Shown: positions 8,754 to 17,224 of the stretch, piece by piece
Position numbering within the stretch: the stretch's first letter is position 1
Layout: every line of letters starts with the position of its first letter
Assembly: GCF_000469325.1 (NCBI RefSeq)
Contig: NZ_KI271594.1
Location: 13,501-60,520, forward strand
Length of the DNA stretch: 47,020 bases
From: Schleiferilactobacillus shenzhenensis LY-73
Lineage (GTDB): Bacteria; Bacillota; Bacilli; Lactobacillales; Lactobacillaceae
Direction: 5' to 3'
Notes under the pieces: generated by a model
What the model saw: the letters and a program-made list of their open reading frames with translations, nothing else
Told to the model about the DNA's origin: nothing
Database searches by the model: none
Translations under genes and position numbers: made by a program

Positions 8754-11480
8754 ATGGAACAACACGGGATAAATCGAGTCAACATCAACCACGGTGCCAG
8801 CCAGTTGGCGTTTGCTTTTCTGGCCACAGCGGGGGCATTTGGCAGCTCCCCATTGTGGGCGGCTACTGCACCGGCAGCGGGGCGGTTAGTTCTCGCCCGG
8901 CTGCTGGGCGGATTGACCTTGTTCGCCGCCGTGGTCATTGCGCTGCTGTATGGCCGGTGGCTGAAGAGCCACCCAGCGGCTTACCGCGCATGGTCGACCT
9001 ATGTTGTTCTGCTCTTGGCCTGGGCGGGGACTGTGCTGACGAGCTGGTTTTTAAACTTGGTTTTCCTCATGCCCGTGCCCACCTGGACCCGGTTTTGGCA
9101 TATTTTCCGGTTTGCGTTTGATCCCACGATGCCGGCGTTTGCCGTTTTTTGGCTATTACTGATCGGGCCAGTCAGTACCGCCGGGTTCATCCGTCTGTCT
9201 CGCCGGCGCCAGTACTGGCTGCTCGGGGGACTGAGTCTCATCGTAATCGGCCTGGTGATACAGCCGTGGCTGTCTCTGAATCGGGTCATTCTGTTGCTGC
9301 CCGTGCTGCTGATTGTCCTTTGGACCGTCAATGCTGTTCCGCGCACCGCACAGACAGCCACAAAAACTGACGGCACCGCGCTCATCGGTTTCGTGACCGC
9401 TTTTGCTCTCCTCAATGGGGATCCGCAGCTGATGACTGAATGGTGGCAGGACGGTGTCCGGGCATTGACCGATCTGCGCCGCAGCTATACCAGCTTGATC
9501 CGGGCCGACATCATGCCGATTCTGGTGACCACCGTATTGGTTTGGCTCTTGGCGGCGGTGATTACCCGCATCTTTTCTGCTTCTGGCGAAGAAAGCGGAC
9601 TCGGCCGCCCAAAGCAATGGCTGCAAACGGCCTTGGCCGGCATCGTCGTTATGCTCTCATTCTACTTTCTGCAGGCGTCGAGTTCATTATTCAATTTTGG
9701 CCAGATGAGCGGTTATCTCAGTGATCGGCCCACTGTGGGCTTGATTGCATTGAACATCGTGATTCTGCTGCTGGTATTCCTGGTCATCGTTTTTTTGATC
9801 AATCGATTTTGGGTCAGCCTGGGGGTTTATGCGCTGATTGCCGCGGTGGCGTGCTTCGCCAACTTTCAAAAATCGGCGCTGCGGGATGAACCCGTCGTTC
9901 CCTTGGATTTACAGAGTATTTCGATTTTGCCGGAACTGATCAATATGATCGGCACCAAGCTTGTGGTGGCTTTTCTGATTATTCTCGTGGCTGTTCTCGC
10001 GGCATTGATTGCGGTCCAGTGGCGCTCCCGCGATGGCCGAATGTTTCACTGGAAGGCCCGCCTGCTGATTGGTCTGGTGGGGATCGTGGGACTGGCTGGC
10101 ATGGTGTGGGGCATGCCGACAGTCAATCCGGGCTGGAACGGTAAGAAACGCACGGCGTTCGCCACCGTGGTGGTCAAGGCCCACTATCTGCCAACGCAGG
10201 TGTCGTCGCCTAAGTGGAACTATCAACAGAATGGGGTACCGGCAGCCTTCACCAGTATGATTCGGGTAAAGATCATGAATCAGCCGGCGGATTACTCCGC
10301 GGATACCATGCGAGAAATTGCGAATCGTTACCGGCAGCGGGCCAAAAAGATCAATGCCCAACGGCAGCGGACCTTGAATTCCCAAACGGTCATTTACATT
10401 CTCAGTGAAAGTTATGCTGATCCGAGCCGCGTGCCTGGGGTGAAACTGAGCGGCGTGCCTAACCCTTATCTGCGCCAAATTAAGGCGGCTAATACATCGG
10501 GGGTGCTTGATTCCTACGGGTACGGCGGCGGCACAGCCAACATCGAATTCGAGACGCTGACCGGGCTCTCAATGGATAACTTTGCGCCGGCGATGACCGT
10601 GCCTTATGTATACGTTGTGCCCAAAGCCAGTTACTTGCCCAACGTCATCTCCACTTTTCGGACCAAGAACGCCATTCATCCCTTCACCGGTACGACCTAT
10701 CAGCGTAATGTGGCCTTCAAGAAGATGGGCTTCCAAGATTTCTATGCTGATAGCAGCGGGACCAAGAAGATTACTTACACCCAGCGTTTGGACAACAGCA
10801 GTTTTGTCAGCGATCAGTCTGCCTTCATGGAAGTGCTGAAGCTGCTCAAAGAGAAGAAGCAGCCGCAGTTCATTCAGCTGTCCACCATGCAAAACCACTT
10901 GCCGTATCCTTCTGGGACATACAAGACGACCTGGCCTATGAAGACCGATTTGACAGATAACGCCGCCTCCGAATTACAAACCTACACCCAGGGTCTGCAT
11001 TACACCGATGCGGCGCTCAAACATTTGATTGCCCAAGTGAACCGGATGAAGCGGCGGGTGACCATTGTCTTTTATGGCGATCATCTGCCGGGTATTTACG
11101 CCTTCAAGCAGGACAACACGCAGAAAATGAAGCAGTACGACAACATCCTTCATCAAAGCGACTACTTTATTTACAGTAATTTCAAGACGGCCAAACAGAA
11201 CCGCCCGGTGGCGTCGGCTAACATGTTTACGCCCCTGATGCTGGCCCAAACCGATAGTCAGGTATCCCCGTACTACGCATTGCTGACACAGATGGCCGAC
11301 AGCGTACCCGCCATAGAACACGGCAAGTACATGAACGAAAAAGGGGAATACATTGCCTCTGTCGCCCTGTCGTCAGCCCAGAAAAAGCTGCTCCACGATT
11401 ATTTATTGGTCCAGTATGATGTCACCACCGGTAAAAACTACCTGCACCAAGAGGGGTTCTACACCATGCCTGCCCATTAG
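8754..11480 (+). CDS. LTA synthase-like sulfatase-family membrane protein
   Basis: This 908 aa protein has a long N-terminal half with about 12 hydrophobic segments and an extracellular C-terminal sulfatase-fold domain of the LtaS/phosphoglycerol transferase type. Expected active-site features are E552 in LSESYAD, T594 in GYGGGTANIEFETLTGLS as the nucleophile, QNHLPYP, and D776-H777 in YGDHLPG. These enzymes polymerise or transfer glycerol phosphate from phosphatidylglycerol outside the membrane. It is much longer than the roughly 650 aa, five-segment LtaS, so it is more likely a specialised transferase that decorates a polymer. The ATG has AACGGAGGA about 10 bases upstream. TATAAT at 8694-8699 may be its promoter. 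A hairpin without T run (11501-11519) follows. Confidence 0.85.
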   Translation: MEQHGINRVNINHGASQLAFAFLATAGAFGSSPLWAATAPAAGRLVLARLLGGLTLFAAVVIALLYGRWLKSHPAAYRAWSTYVVLLLAWAGTVLTSWFLNLVFLMPVPTWTRFWHIFRFAFDPTMPAFAVFWLLLIGPVSTAGFIRLSRRRQYWLLGGLSLIVIGLVIQPWLSLNRVILLLPVLLIVLWTVNAVPRTAQTATKTDGTALIGFVTAFALLNGDPQLMTEWWQDGVRALTDLRRSYTSLIRADIMPILVTTVLVWLLAAVITRIFSASGEESGLGRPKQWLQTALAGIVVMLSFYFLQASSSLFNFGQMSGYLSDRPTVGLIALNIVILLLVFLVIVFLINRFWVSLGVYALIAAVACFANFQKSALRDEPVVPLDLQSISILPELINMIGTKLVVAFLIILVAVLAALIAVQWRSRDGRMFHWKARLLIGLVGIVGLAGMVWGMPTVNPGWNGKKRTAFATVVVKAHYLPTQVSSPKWNYQQNGVPAAFTSMIRVKIMNQPADYSADTMREIANRYRQRAKKINAQRQRTLNSQTVIYILSESYADPSRVPGVKLSGVPNPYLRQIKAANTSGVLDSYGYGGGTANIEFETLTGLSMDNFAPAMTVPYVYVVPKASYLPNVISTFRTKNAIHPFTGTTYQRNVAFKKMGFQDFYADSSGTKKITYTQRLDNSSFVSDQSAFMEVLKLLKEKKQPQFIQLSTMQNHLPYPSGTYKTTWPMKTDLTDNAASELQTYTQGLHYTDAALKHLIAQVNRMKRRVTIVFYGDHLPGIYAFKQDNTQKMKQYDNILHQSDYFIYSNFKTAKQNRPVASANMFTPLMLAQTDSQVSPYYALLTQMADSVPAIEHGKYMNEKGEYIASVALSSAQKKLLHDYLLVQYDVTTGKNYLHQEGFYTMPAH

Positions 11481-11562
11481 TGGGAATTATCACGATGACG
11501 CAGTGCGGATTCCGCATTGCCGGACCATGTCGTATCGGCGGCCCTTTGTAAACCAACCGTAA

Positions 11563-11591
11563 TGCACATTAAGGACGGTACCGGGTATACT
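11563..11591 (+). promoter_or_regulatory. Promoter of the GH25 lysozyme gene
   Basis: TGCACA (11563-11568) and TATACT (11586-11591) are spaced by 17 bases, about 45 bases before the start codon. Confidence 0.6.
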
Positions 11592-11637
11592 GTAATGGTC
11601 GGTAGTTAATATTGATTTAAATTTAGGAGGAATTCGC

Positions 11638-12786
11638 ATGCAACATCACAAGACGTGGAAACGCATACTGCTCACCGCGTTTCTCACATTTTTCGTCGGT
11701 CTTTTTGGCTTTAATTCACTCGCTCAGGCGACAACTTATGGCCTTTTTGCCGACGTGGCCAGTTATCAACCCGATGACGTGATCTTCTTCAAGAGTCTGG
11801 TGACGAACCAAGTCGCTGGTGTCGTCGTGAAGCTGACCCAGGGGAGTGCTGACGGGGACGCTTACGTCAACCCGAAGGCAGGGAACCAAATCGCTGCGGC
11901 TAAAGCAGCGGGCTTAAAGGTCAGTCTTTACCATTACGCCTCGTATTCTGGTACCCAGGACGCGAAGAATGAAGCTGATTTCTTTGCCAGCAAAATCAGT
12001 CAGTATGGCTTGGGCAAGGATACCGTTGTGGTGGATGACGTGGAGGATTCCTCTCTGAGCAATCCTTATGGCGATACCGTTACCTTCCAGGCGCGGTTAG
12101 CCAGTTATGGGTACACTAACCAAGTGACCTACTCCATGGCCTCTTGGTTCTGGGCTAACAAGCTGCCCCGGACGTACCCGATCTGGGTGGCCAACTACGG
12201 TGTTGATTCACCGCAAGTAGACAACGCCGCAGCGTGGCAGTATACAAACAACTTCAACGGCCAGCATGTCGACATGAGTTATGACTTCTCCGGTTTGTTC
12301 ACCACTGGCGGCAATTCATCAGCGACGACAGACAAGATCGTGCAAGTCAAGAATTCGATCGGCATCCCGCTGTGGAACGGGTACGGCAGCAGCAAGTCAT
12401 ACGCTGGCCGTTACCTGGGCAACAATTCCCGGTGGAAGATCTGCGCGCAGATTTATGCTGATGGCAAGTATTGGTATGAAATCGGCCGCAACCAATGGAT
12501 TGAATCCACGGATACGAACTGGCCTAACGGGTATGGTAATTCCACCACACCGACGGCCGACAATAAGGTCATCAAAGTCCAATATATGTCCGGCTACAGC
12601 ATCGCGCTGTGGAACGGGTACGGTGCCAGCCGGAAGTTCTCCGGCCGTTACCTGAAAGACGGTTCCGCTTGGAAAGTAACCCGCCAGGTCTTCTCTGATG
12701 GTGAGTACTGGTACCAGATCGGTGCGAACCAGTGGGTAGAAGGCAACTATACGGATAATCCCAGCGGCTTGGCTGCATTTAACTAA
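11638..12786 (+). CDS. Secreted GH25 lysozyme with two wall-binding repeats
   Basis: This 382 aa protein has a signal peptide (about residues 1-32, ending near LAQA-TTYG) and a GH25 muramidase domain at about 33-225. The acidic residues D39 (ADVASYQ) and D134/E136 (VVDDVED) match the GH25 active site, which cleaves between MurNAc and GlcNAc. Two C-terminal repeats follow at about 234-290 and 311-370. Each has LWNGYG near its start and YWY-x-IG-x-NQW at its end. Related modules occur in four other secreted proteins of this window. The role is probably wall turnover or cell separation. The ATG has TTTAGGAGGAA upstream. The gene is monocistronic with a clear promoter and terminator. Confidence 0.93.
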   Translation: MQHHKTWKRILLTAFLTFFVGLFGFNSLAQATTYGLFADVASYQPDDVIFFKSLVTNQVAGVVVKLTQGSADGDAYVNPKAGNQIAAAKAAGLKVSLYHYASYSGTQDAKNEADFFASKISQYGLGKDTVVVDDVEDSSLSNPYGDTVTFQARLASYGYTNQVTYSMASWFWANKLPRTYPIWVANYGVDSPQVDNAAAWQYTNNFNGQHVDMSYDFSGLFTTGGNSSATTDKIVQVKNSIGIPLWNGYGSSKSYAGRYLGNNSRWKICAQIYADGKYWYEIGRNQWIESTDTNWPNGYGNSTTPTADNKVIKVQYMSGYSIALWNGYGASRKFSGRYLKDGSAWKVTRQVFSDGEYWYQIGANQWVEGNYTDNPSGLAAFN

Positions 12787-12804
12787 AAATATGAGTCATT
12801 CATT

Positions 12805-12836
12805 CACCGTGTCTGTTGAGGGCACGGTGTTTTTTT
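12805..12836 (+). terminator. Terminator after the GH25 lysozyme gene
   Basis: CACCGTG and CACGGTG form a stem followed by seven T residues. Confidence 0.9.
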
Positions 12837-13282
12837 GCGTGAACGGGGTGAGTGGCTGCAAGGAGAGAAATCGCTGAGGGTGCGTCTCAAGGTGGTTACA
12901 GACACCCCCCAAGGGCCATGTTAAGCTTCCTAAGCGCCGGGAAAACAGGCTCGGTAGCAAAGTGTAGCAGTGGCCGGGGCAGCCCTGAACAGCACGTGGC
13001 GGGACGACTGGGCCAAATTCGTCAGTCACGTCAGCAAACAAGTTTGTCACGCCTCAGGAAGGGCAGACCGGTGTCCGATACGTCACGTGATAGTGGGCGC
13101 ATTTATCGCCCAGTGCACAGCTACCGGATTTGAGAACAGACTGCCAGTGCCCAGATTGAGTGCTGGGGTGTGGATGTCCGTGGGAGGATGATGCAACGGG
13201 AATGCGGATACGTTCAGACCACGCGCTCGTCAGTCTGTCTGGTCGGGAACGGCTTGGACAGCGAAGACAGAATTGGGCATAG
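12837..13282. other. Gene-free stretch
   Basis: About 450 bases lie between the lysozyme terminator and the minus-strand terminator of the PTS gene. Short open frames exist on both strands, but none has a ribosome site or a plausible protein. A TGGGCG/CGCCCA hairpin (13094-13112) and the palindrome TCACGTGA (13083-13090) are the only structures I see. It could hold a small RNA or a decayed gene. Confidence 0.5.
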
Positions 13283-13321
13283 AAAAAGGCCCTCAATCGC
13301 TTATTGACGATTGAGGGCCTT
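13283..13321 (-). terminator. Terminator of the PTS EIIC gene
   Basis: A perfect 14-bp stem, AAGGCCCTCAATCG with its complement, is followed on the minus strand by a T run. Confidence 0.9.
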
Positions 13322-13386
13322 GTGTTCTTTGCTGCGGGGGGCACCAGATTCTTCGTTTGGGAGGGACGTAGAATCAAGCGCGGGAG

Positions 13387-14736
13387 CTATACAGTGGCGT
13401 GACCTTTACTCTCCTTAGCTGCGTCACCTGTTGACGTACTGGCATCAATGGTCGCCGTTGCGTCGTCAGACACAACGGTCTTCTCTTCCCGGTTAGCAAT
13501 GACGGTCGCCATATAGACAAACGGGGAGTAGATAACAACCGAAATGACGATGTTCACGGCAGCCAAGACGCCGCCTTGCCAACTCGCGGTGGCAATCACA
13601 CCACCGATGATTGGCGGGGTGACCCAAGGCGGCATGGCGATCGCTGCGGGCACTAGTCCGCCAGCAGTGGCGAAGTAGGCCACGGTGACACAGATCATGG
13701 GGGTCAGGATGTACGGGATGAACAAGATCGGGTTCAAGACGATCGGCAGGCCGAAAGTCAGCGGCTCGTTGATGTTGAAGATCCCAGGGGCAGCGGCCAA
13801 AGCGCCGACGGTCGTATATTGCTTGTTCTTCCGGCCGACCAGCAGGATAGCGATGAGCAGGCCGATGGTCACACCGGTACCGCCCATGTTGACGAAGGAA
13901 TCAAAGAAGGGCTTGTTGACGATGTACGGAATCTTCTTGCCGGCCTTGAAGGCGGTCAAGTTGGCCGTAATCGCCGGTGCGTTGATCGTCTGCATGAAGG
14001 GCTCGATCATGTTGGCCCCGTGCAAACCGAAGAACCAGAGCAGCGGGGTGATGAAGGCCAGCAGCAAGGCCATCGGGTAAGAGGACGCCATCCCCATGAA
14101 CGGCTGCTGGGCGATCTTGTAGAACCAAGTCACGACGTTGCTGATCTGAGCGGCGTTGAACAGGGTGGTGATGAAGCCCCAGAACGTAATGACGATCATT
14201 GCCGGCAGCAGGGCCGCGAAGGACTTGGCCACTGCGGGCGGCACACCGTCGGGCATCTTGATGATCAAGTGCTTGTTGCCGGACAGCTTACGGAACATTT
14301 CTGTCGATAGCAGGCCGACGATCAGGGCGATGAACAGACCGGAGGAATCCATACCGGCCAAACCGCCGACGGTGAAGAAAGAACCGACGGAGACGACCCC
14401 GGCCGCTAAGCCGGAGACTTTATAACTGGTCGCCAAGTTGTAGGCGACCAGGAAGGCGATGAAGACGGATAGGACAGCGAAGGTCCCGTTCCAGACGTTC
14501 CCTCCGAGTTTGGTCCAAATGAAGGCTTTGTCGACCTGTTCCGAGAATATCTTATTCATGAAATCTTGGAATCCGGGGATCGGCAAGTTGTTGAGTAATA
14601 CGGCGAAGGCCCCGAGGATCATCAGGGGCATTGTATAGACGAAGGCATCCCGGATCGCAACCAAGTGGCGTTGATTTCCAATCTTGGATGCAATCGGCAG
14701 GAAGTGCTTTTCCATCCAACTAATGAATGATTGCAT
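13387..14736 (-). CDS. PTS EIIC, lactose/cellobiose family
   Basis: This 449 aa integral membrane permease resembles the EIIC component of the lactose/cellobiose phosphotransferase family. It begins with the usual WMEKHFLPIASKIGNQRHL amphipathic segment and carries FNINEPLTFGLPIVLNP, a strongly conserved loop in this family. It has about ten membrane segments. It would import and present a beta-glucoside or chitobiose-like sugar for phosphorylation. The C-terminal 40 residues are a Ser/Thr/Ala-rich tail with no EIIB or EIIA domain. No EIIA, EIIB, glycosidase or regulator gene is adjacent, so it is an orphan permease that must borrow partners. The ATG has AAGGAGAGGAG upstream. Palindromic operator-like sites and a cre-like site lie in its promoter region. 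Confidence 0.9.
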   Translation of the reverse strand: MQSFISWMEKHFLPIASKIGNQRHLVAIRDAFVYTMPLMILGAFAVLLNNLPIPGFQDFMNKIFSEQVDKAFIWTKLGGNVWNGTFAVLSVFIAFLVAYNLATSYKVSGLAAGVVSVGSFFTVGGLAGMDSSGLFIALIVGLLSTEMFRKLSGNKHLIIKMPDGVPPAVAKSFAALLPAMIVITFWGFITTLFNAAQISNVVTWFYKIAQQPFMGMASSYPMALLLAFITPLLWFFGLHGANMIEPFMQTINAPAITANLTAFKAGKKIPYIVNKPFFDSFVNMGGTGVTIGLLIAILLVGRKNKQYTTVGALAAAPGIFNINEPLTFGLPIVLNPILFIPYILTPMICVTVAYFATAGGLVPAAIAMPPWVTPPIIGGVIATASWQGGVLAAVNIVISVVIYSPFVYMATVIANREEKTVVSDDATATIDASTSTGDAAKESKGHATV

Positions 14737-14782
14737 ACAGCTTTCTCCTCTCCTTACACATGTTGTATTCGCTTACCACATT

Positions 14783-14812
14783 GTTATACCACCATTCTTT
14801 GGTCTAGAGCAA
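14783..14812 (-). promoter_or_regulatory. Promoter of the PTS EIIC gene
   Basis: On the minus strand TTGCTC (14812-14807) and TATAAC (14788-14783) are spaced by 18 bases, with an extended TGG before the -10. The -35 overlaps the palindrome at 14799-14812. Confidence 0.6.
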
Positions 14813-14889
14813 TCTGACAAAGGGCGGTATACCGGACATTAAATGAAAAACTTATCAGCCCGGTAGAATCGTCTTATACGGTCTAGACC
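14799..14889. promoter_or_regulatory. Three GntR-type palindromic operator candidates
   Basis: TTGGTCTAGAGCAA at 14799-14812, CGGTATACCG at 14825-14834 and GGTCTAGACC at 14880-14889 share the GGT-N4-ACC dyad typical of GntR/HutC-family sugar regulators such as NagR. The first covers the -35 of the PTS gene, so it would repress. The regulator is not in the window. Confidence 0.5.
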
Positions 14890-14937
14890 AGTTGAGATAT
14901 ATCAGAAATCTGTGGAAAAATTTATTTTATTGGTTAT

Positions 14938-14951
14938 TGAAATCGATTTCC
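14938..14951. promoter_or_regulatory. cre-like catabolite control site
   Basis: The dyad TGAAATCGATTTCC resembles the CcpA-binding cre consensus (TGWAARCGYTWWCW) with a few mismatches. It lies far upstream of the PTS promoter and also upstream of pepO, so which gene it serves is unclear. Confidence 0.35.
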
Positions 14952-15097
14952 TCGGATTCATCAGAGATTGGTCAGAATTCCGGTATGACGGCGCCTTTTG
15001 CCCACTTTTGGGTGATGACAGTCGTTATTTAATCAGCCGTTAGAGAAACACAGCCTGACCGGACAAGGCCGCCCGTGTTCCTTTCTTACCACCGTTG

Positions 15098-15103
15098 TAT
15101 AAT
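15098..15103 (+). promoter_or_regulatory. -10 element of pepO
   Basis: A consensus TATAAT lies 57 bases before the pepO start. I see no good -35. Confidence 0.4.
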
Positions 15104-15159
15104 GTGGATGTGTGCCCCCGTCCCTGGTGGGCAATCCTTCTGTGAGGAGTGATCGATAG

Positions 15160-17082
15160 ATGGAACGAGATACGGGCGTGTACGGCCCCAGCGGTGTCGC
15201 GTACAAAGATAATTTATACGAAGCAGTGAACGGTGAGTGGGAAAAGACGGCCAAGATTCCGGCGGACCGCGCCGGTGTCGGCGGCTTCAACGACCTGAGC
15301 ATTGCCGTGGAGAAGCAGCTGATCGCTGACTTGAACAACATGGGTGAGCTGGAATCCACCAGCGACAAGCCTGAACTGCAGCAAGCGGTGCGTTTCTTTC
15401 AGCTGGCCATGGACTTCGACCGGCGCGATAACCAGGGGACGCATCCCATCATGCCCCTGCTGAAGCGGGCCATTGAGCTGACCAGCTTCGCCGACCTGGA
15501 TGCCCAGGGCGGCAGCTGGTACGAGACCTTCCCGGTGCCGTTCCAATTCACCGTGGAACCGGATATGAAGGATACCGCGCACAATGCCGTGTATGCTTAC
15601 GGGCCGGGGCTGATCCTGCCGGACACGACCTATTACGCCGACGACAATCCCCAGCGGGATAAGCTGCTGGGCATTTGGCGCAAGATGGCCGTTCAGTTGC
15701 TGGTCGCCGCCGAGTTTTCTGAGACCGATGCCGAACGGATGGCCGACGGGGCGCTCAAGTTCGACCGCAGTCTGGTGCCTTTCTCCAAGTCTGGAGAAGA
15801 ATGGGCGGATTATCCGGCGATGTACAATCCGGAGCCGCTGGACGAATTCCTCACCCATTCGTCCGTCATCAACTTCCGCAAGTTCTTGAAGGACTTGCTG
15901 CCGGCGGAGCCGACCACCGTCATCGTGACGGAACCGCGCTACTTCGCTCACTTCAACGAAATTATCAACCAGGAGACCTTCCAGGACCTGCACGACTGGA
16001 TGATCATCCGCTTCTTGATTGGTGCCAGCCAATACTTAAGCAACGACCTGCGGGTGCTGGGCGATACCTTCCATCGGGCCATCACCGGCAGTGCCGAATC
16101 CCCCGACGAGACGAAGAGCGCGTATTACATGACGAACCGCTACTTCGACGAAGTCATCGGTCAATATTATGGGGAGAAATACTTCGGCGATACCGCCCGG
16201 CAGGACGTGCGCAAGATGATCCAGACGATGATCACCGTTTACGAGGAGCGGCTGACCAATAACGATTGGCTCAGCGCCGCCACCCGGAAGAGTGCCATCG
16301 ACAAGCTGGAGAAAATTGTCGTCAAGGTCGGCTATCCGGACAAGTTGCGGGCCCTCTATGGTGAATTCCACGTGGACCGCCAGGCCAGTCTCTTCGACAA
16401 TGCCGAATCGTTCAATACGCTGATTCAACGGGATATGTTCGGCAAGTTCGTCAAGCCGGTGGACCGGACGGAGTGGGGGATGCCAGGCAGCTTAGTCAAT
16501 GCCCAGTACGACCCGTCCCGGAACGACATTACCTTCCCGGCGGCCATCTTGCAGGCGCCTTTCTACAGCTTGGACCAGACGGCGTCCCAGAATTACGGCG
16601 GCATCGGTGCGGTCATTGCCCACGAGATCTCCCACGCCTTCGATAATAACGGCGCGAAGTTCGATGCGTACGGCAACTTGAAGGACTGGTGGACGAAGGC
16701 AGACTTCGCCGAGTTCAATAAGCGGACCCAGGCGATGGTCGCCGAGTTTGACGGCCTGCCTTACGCCGGCGGCAAGGTGAACGGCAAGCTGATCCTCGGC
16801 GAGAACGTGGCCGACCTGGGCGGCATGTCCGCGGCCCTGGAAGCGGCGAAGAAGGATCCGGCGGTCGATCTGCAGGCCTTCTTCATCAACTGGGCGCGGG
16901 TCTGGCGCGGCAAGTACACCCAAGCCAACATGACGGCCCGGCTGGCCACCGACCCCCATGCGCCCAACGTTCTGCGCGCGAATATCCAGCCCCGCAACTT
17001 CCAAGACTTCTACGCCGCCTTCAATGTCCAGCCCGGTGACGGGATGTACATGGATCCGGCCAAGCGCGTGCACATTTGGTAA
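15160..17082 (+). CDS. pepO: M13-family endopeptidase PepO
   Basis: This 640 aa zinc metallopeptidase belongs to the neprilysin (M13) family. The zinc motif HEISH is at 488-492, the third ligand E548 is in ENVADLGG, and the substrate-binding NAQYDPSRN precedes them. There is no signal peptide, so it is cytoplasmic like other lactobacillus PepO enzymes, which cleave oligopeptides taken up by Opp transporters as part of casein-type nitrogen nutrition. The length fits the family. The ATG follows GTGAGGAGTG. It stands alone behind its own -10 element and a long hairpin terminator, and the divergent PTS gene shares its upstream region. Confidence 0.95.
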   Translation: MERDTGVYGPSGVAYKDNLYEAVNGEWEKTAKIPADRAGVGGFNDLSIAVEKQLIADLNNMGELESTSDKPELQQAVRFFQLAMDFDRRDNQGTHPIMPLLKRAIELTSFADLDAQGGSWYETFPVPFQFTVEPDMKDTAHNAVYAYGPGLILPDTTYYADDNPQRDKLLGIWRKMAVQLLVAAEFSETDAERMADGALKFDRSLVPFSKSGEEWADYPAMYNPEPLDEFLTHSSVINFRKFLKDLLPAEPTTVIVTEPRYFAHFNEIINQETFQDLHDWMIIRFLIGASQYLSNDLRVLGDTFHRAITGSAESPDETKSAYYMTNRYFDEVIGQYYGEKYFGDTARQDVRKMIQTMITVYEERLTNNDWLSAATRKSAIDKLEKIVVKVGYPDKLRALYGEFHVDRQASLFDNAESFNTLIQRDMFGKFVKPVDRTEWGMPGSLVNAQYDPSRNDITFPAAILQAPFYSLDQTASQNYGGIGAVIAHEISHAFDNNGAKFDAYGNLKDWWTKADFAEFNKRTQAMVAEFDGLPYAGGKVNGKLILGENVADLGGMSAALEAAKKDPAVDLQAFFINWARVWRGKYTQANMTARLATDPHAPNVLRANIQPRNFQDFYAAFNVQPGDGMYMDPAKRVHIW

Positions 17083-17093
17083 TATTTTGACAG

Positions 17094-17158
17094 AAAAGCC
17101 GTCAGGATCGGCGGAAATCCGCGAGAAAGTGGGATTTCGCCGACACTGGCGGCTTTTT
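17094..17158 (+). terminator. Long hairpin terminator after pepO
   Basis: AAAAGCCGTCAG pairs with CTGGCGGCTTTT, and an inner arm TCGGCGGAAATCC pairs with GGATTTCGCCGA. A T run ends the structure. Confidence 0.85.
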
Positions 17159-17224
17159 GCCAAACAAACAATGTATACGCTTGCAGAGACATGTGATACC
17201 ATTAACTTGGAGGTGGTATCCAGA

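Noticed and set aside
12852..13191. Short plus-strand open frames after the lysozyme
   Set aside because: No ribosome sites, implausible composition and no recognisable protein.
16958..17224. An N-terminal extension of the HAD-like protein into pepO
   Set aside because: It reads through the pepO terminator hairpin and has no ribosome site.
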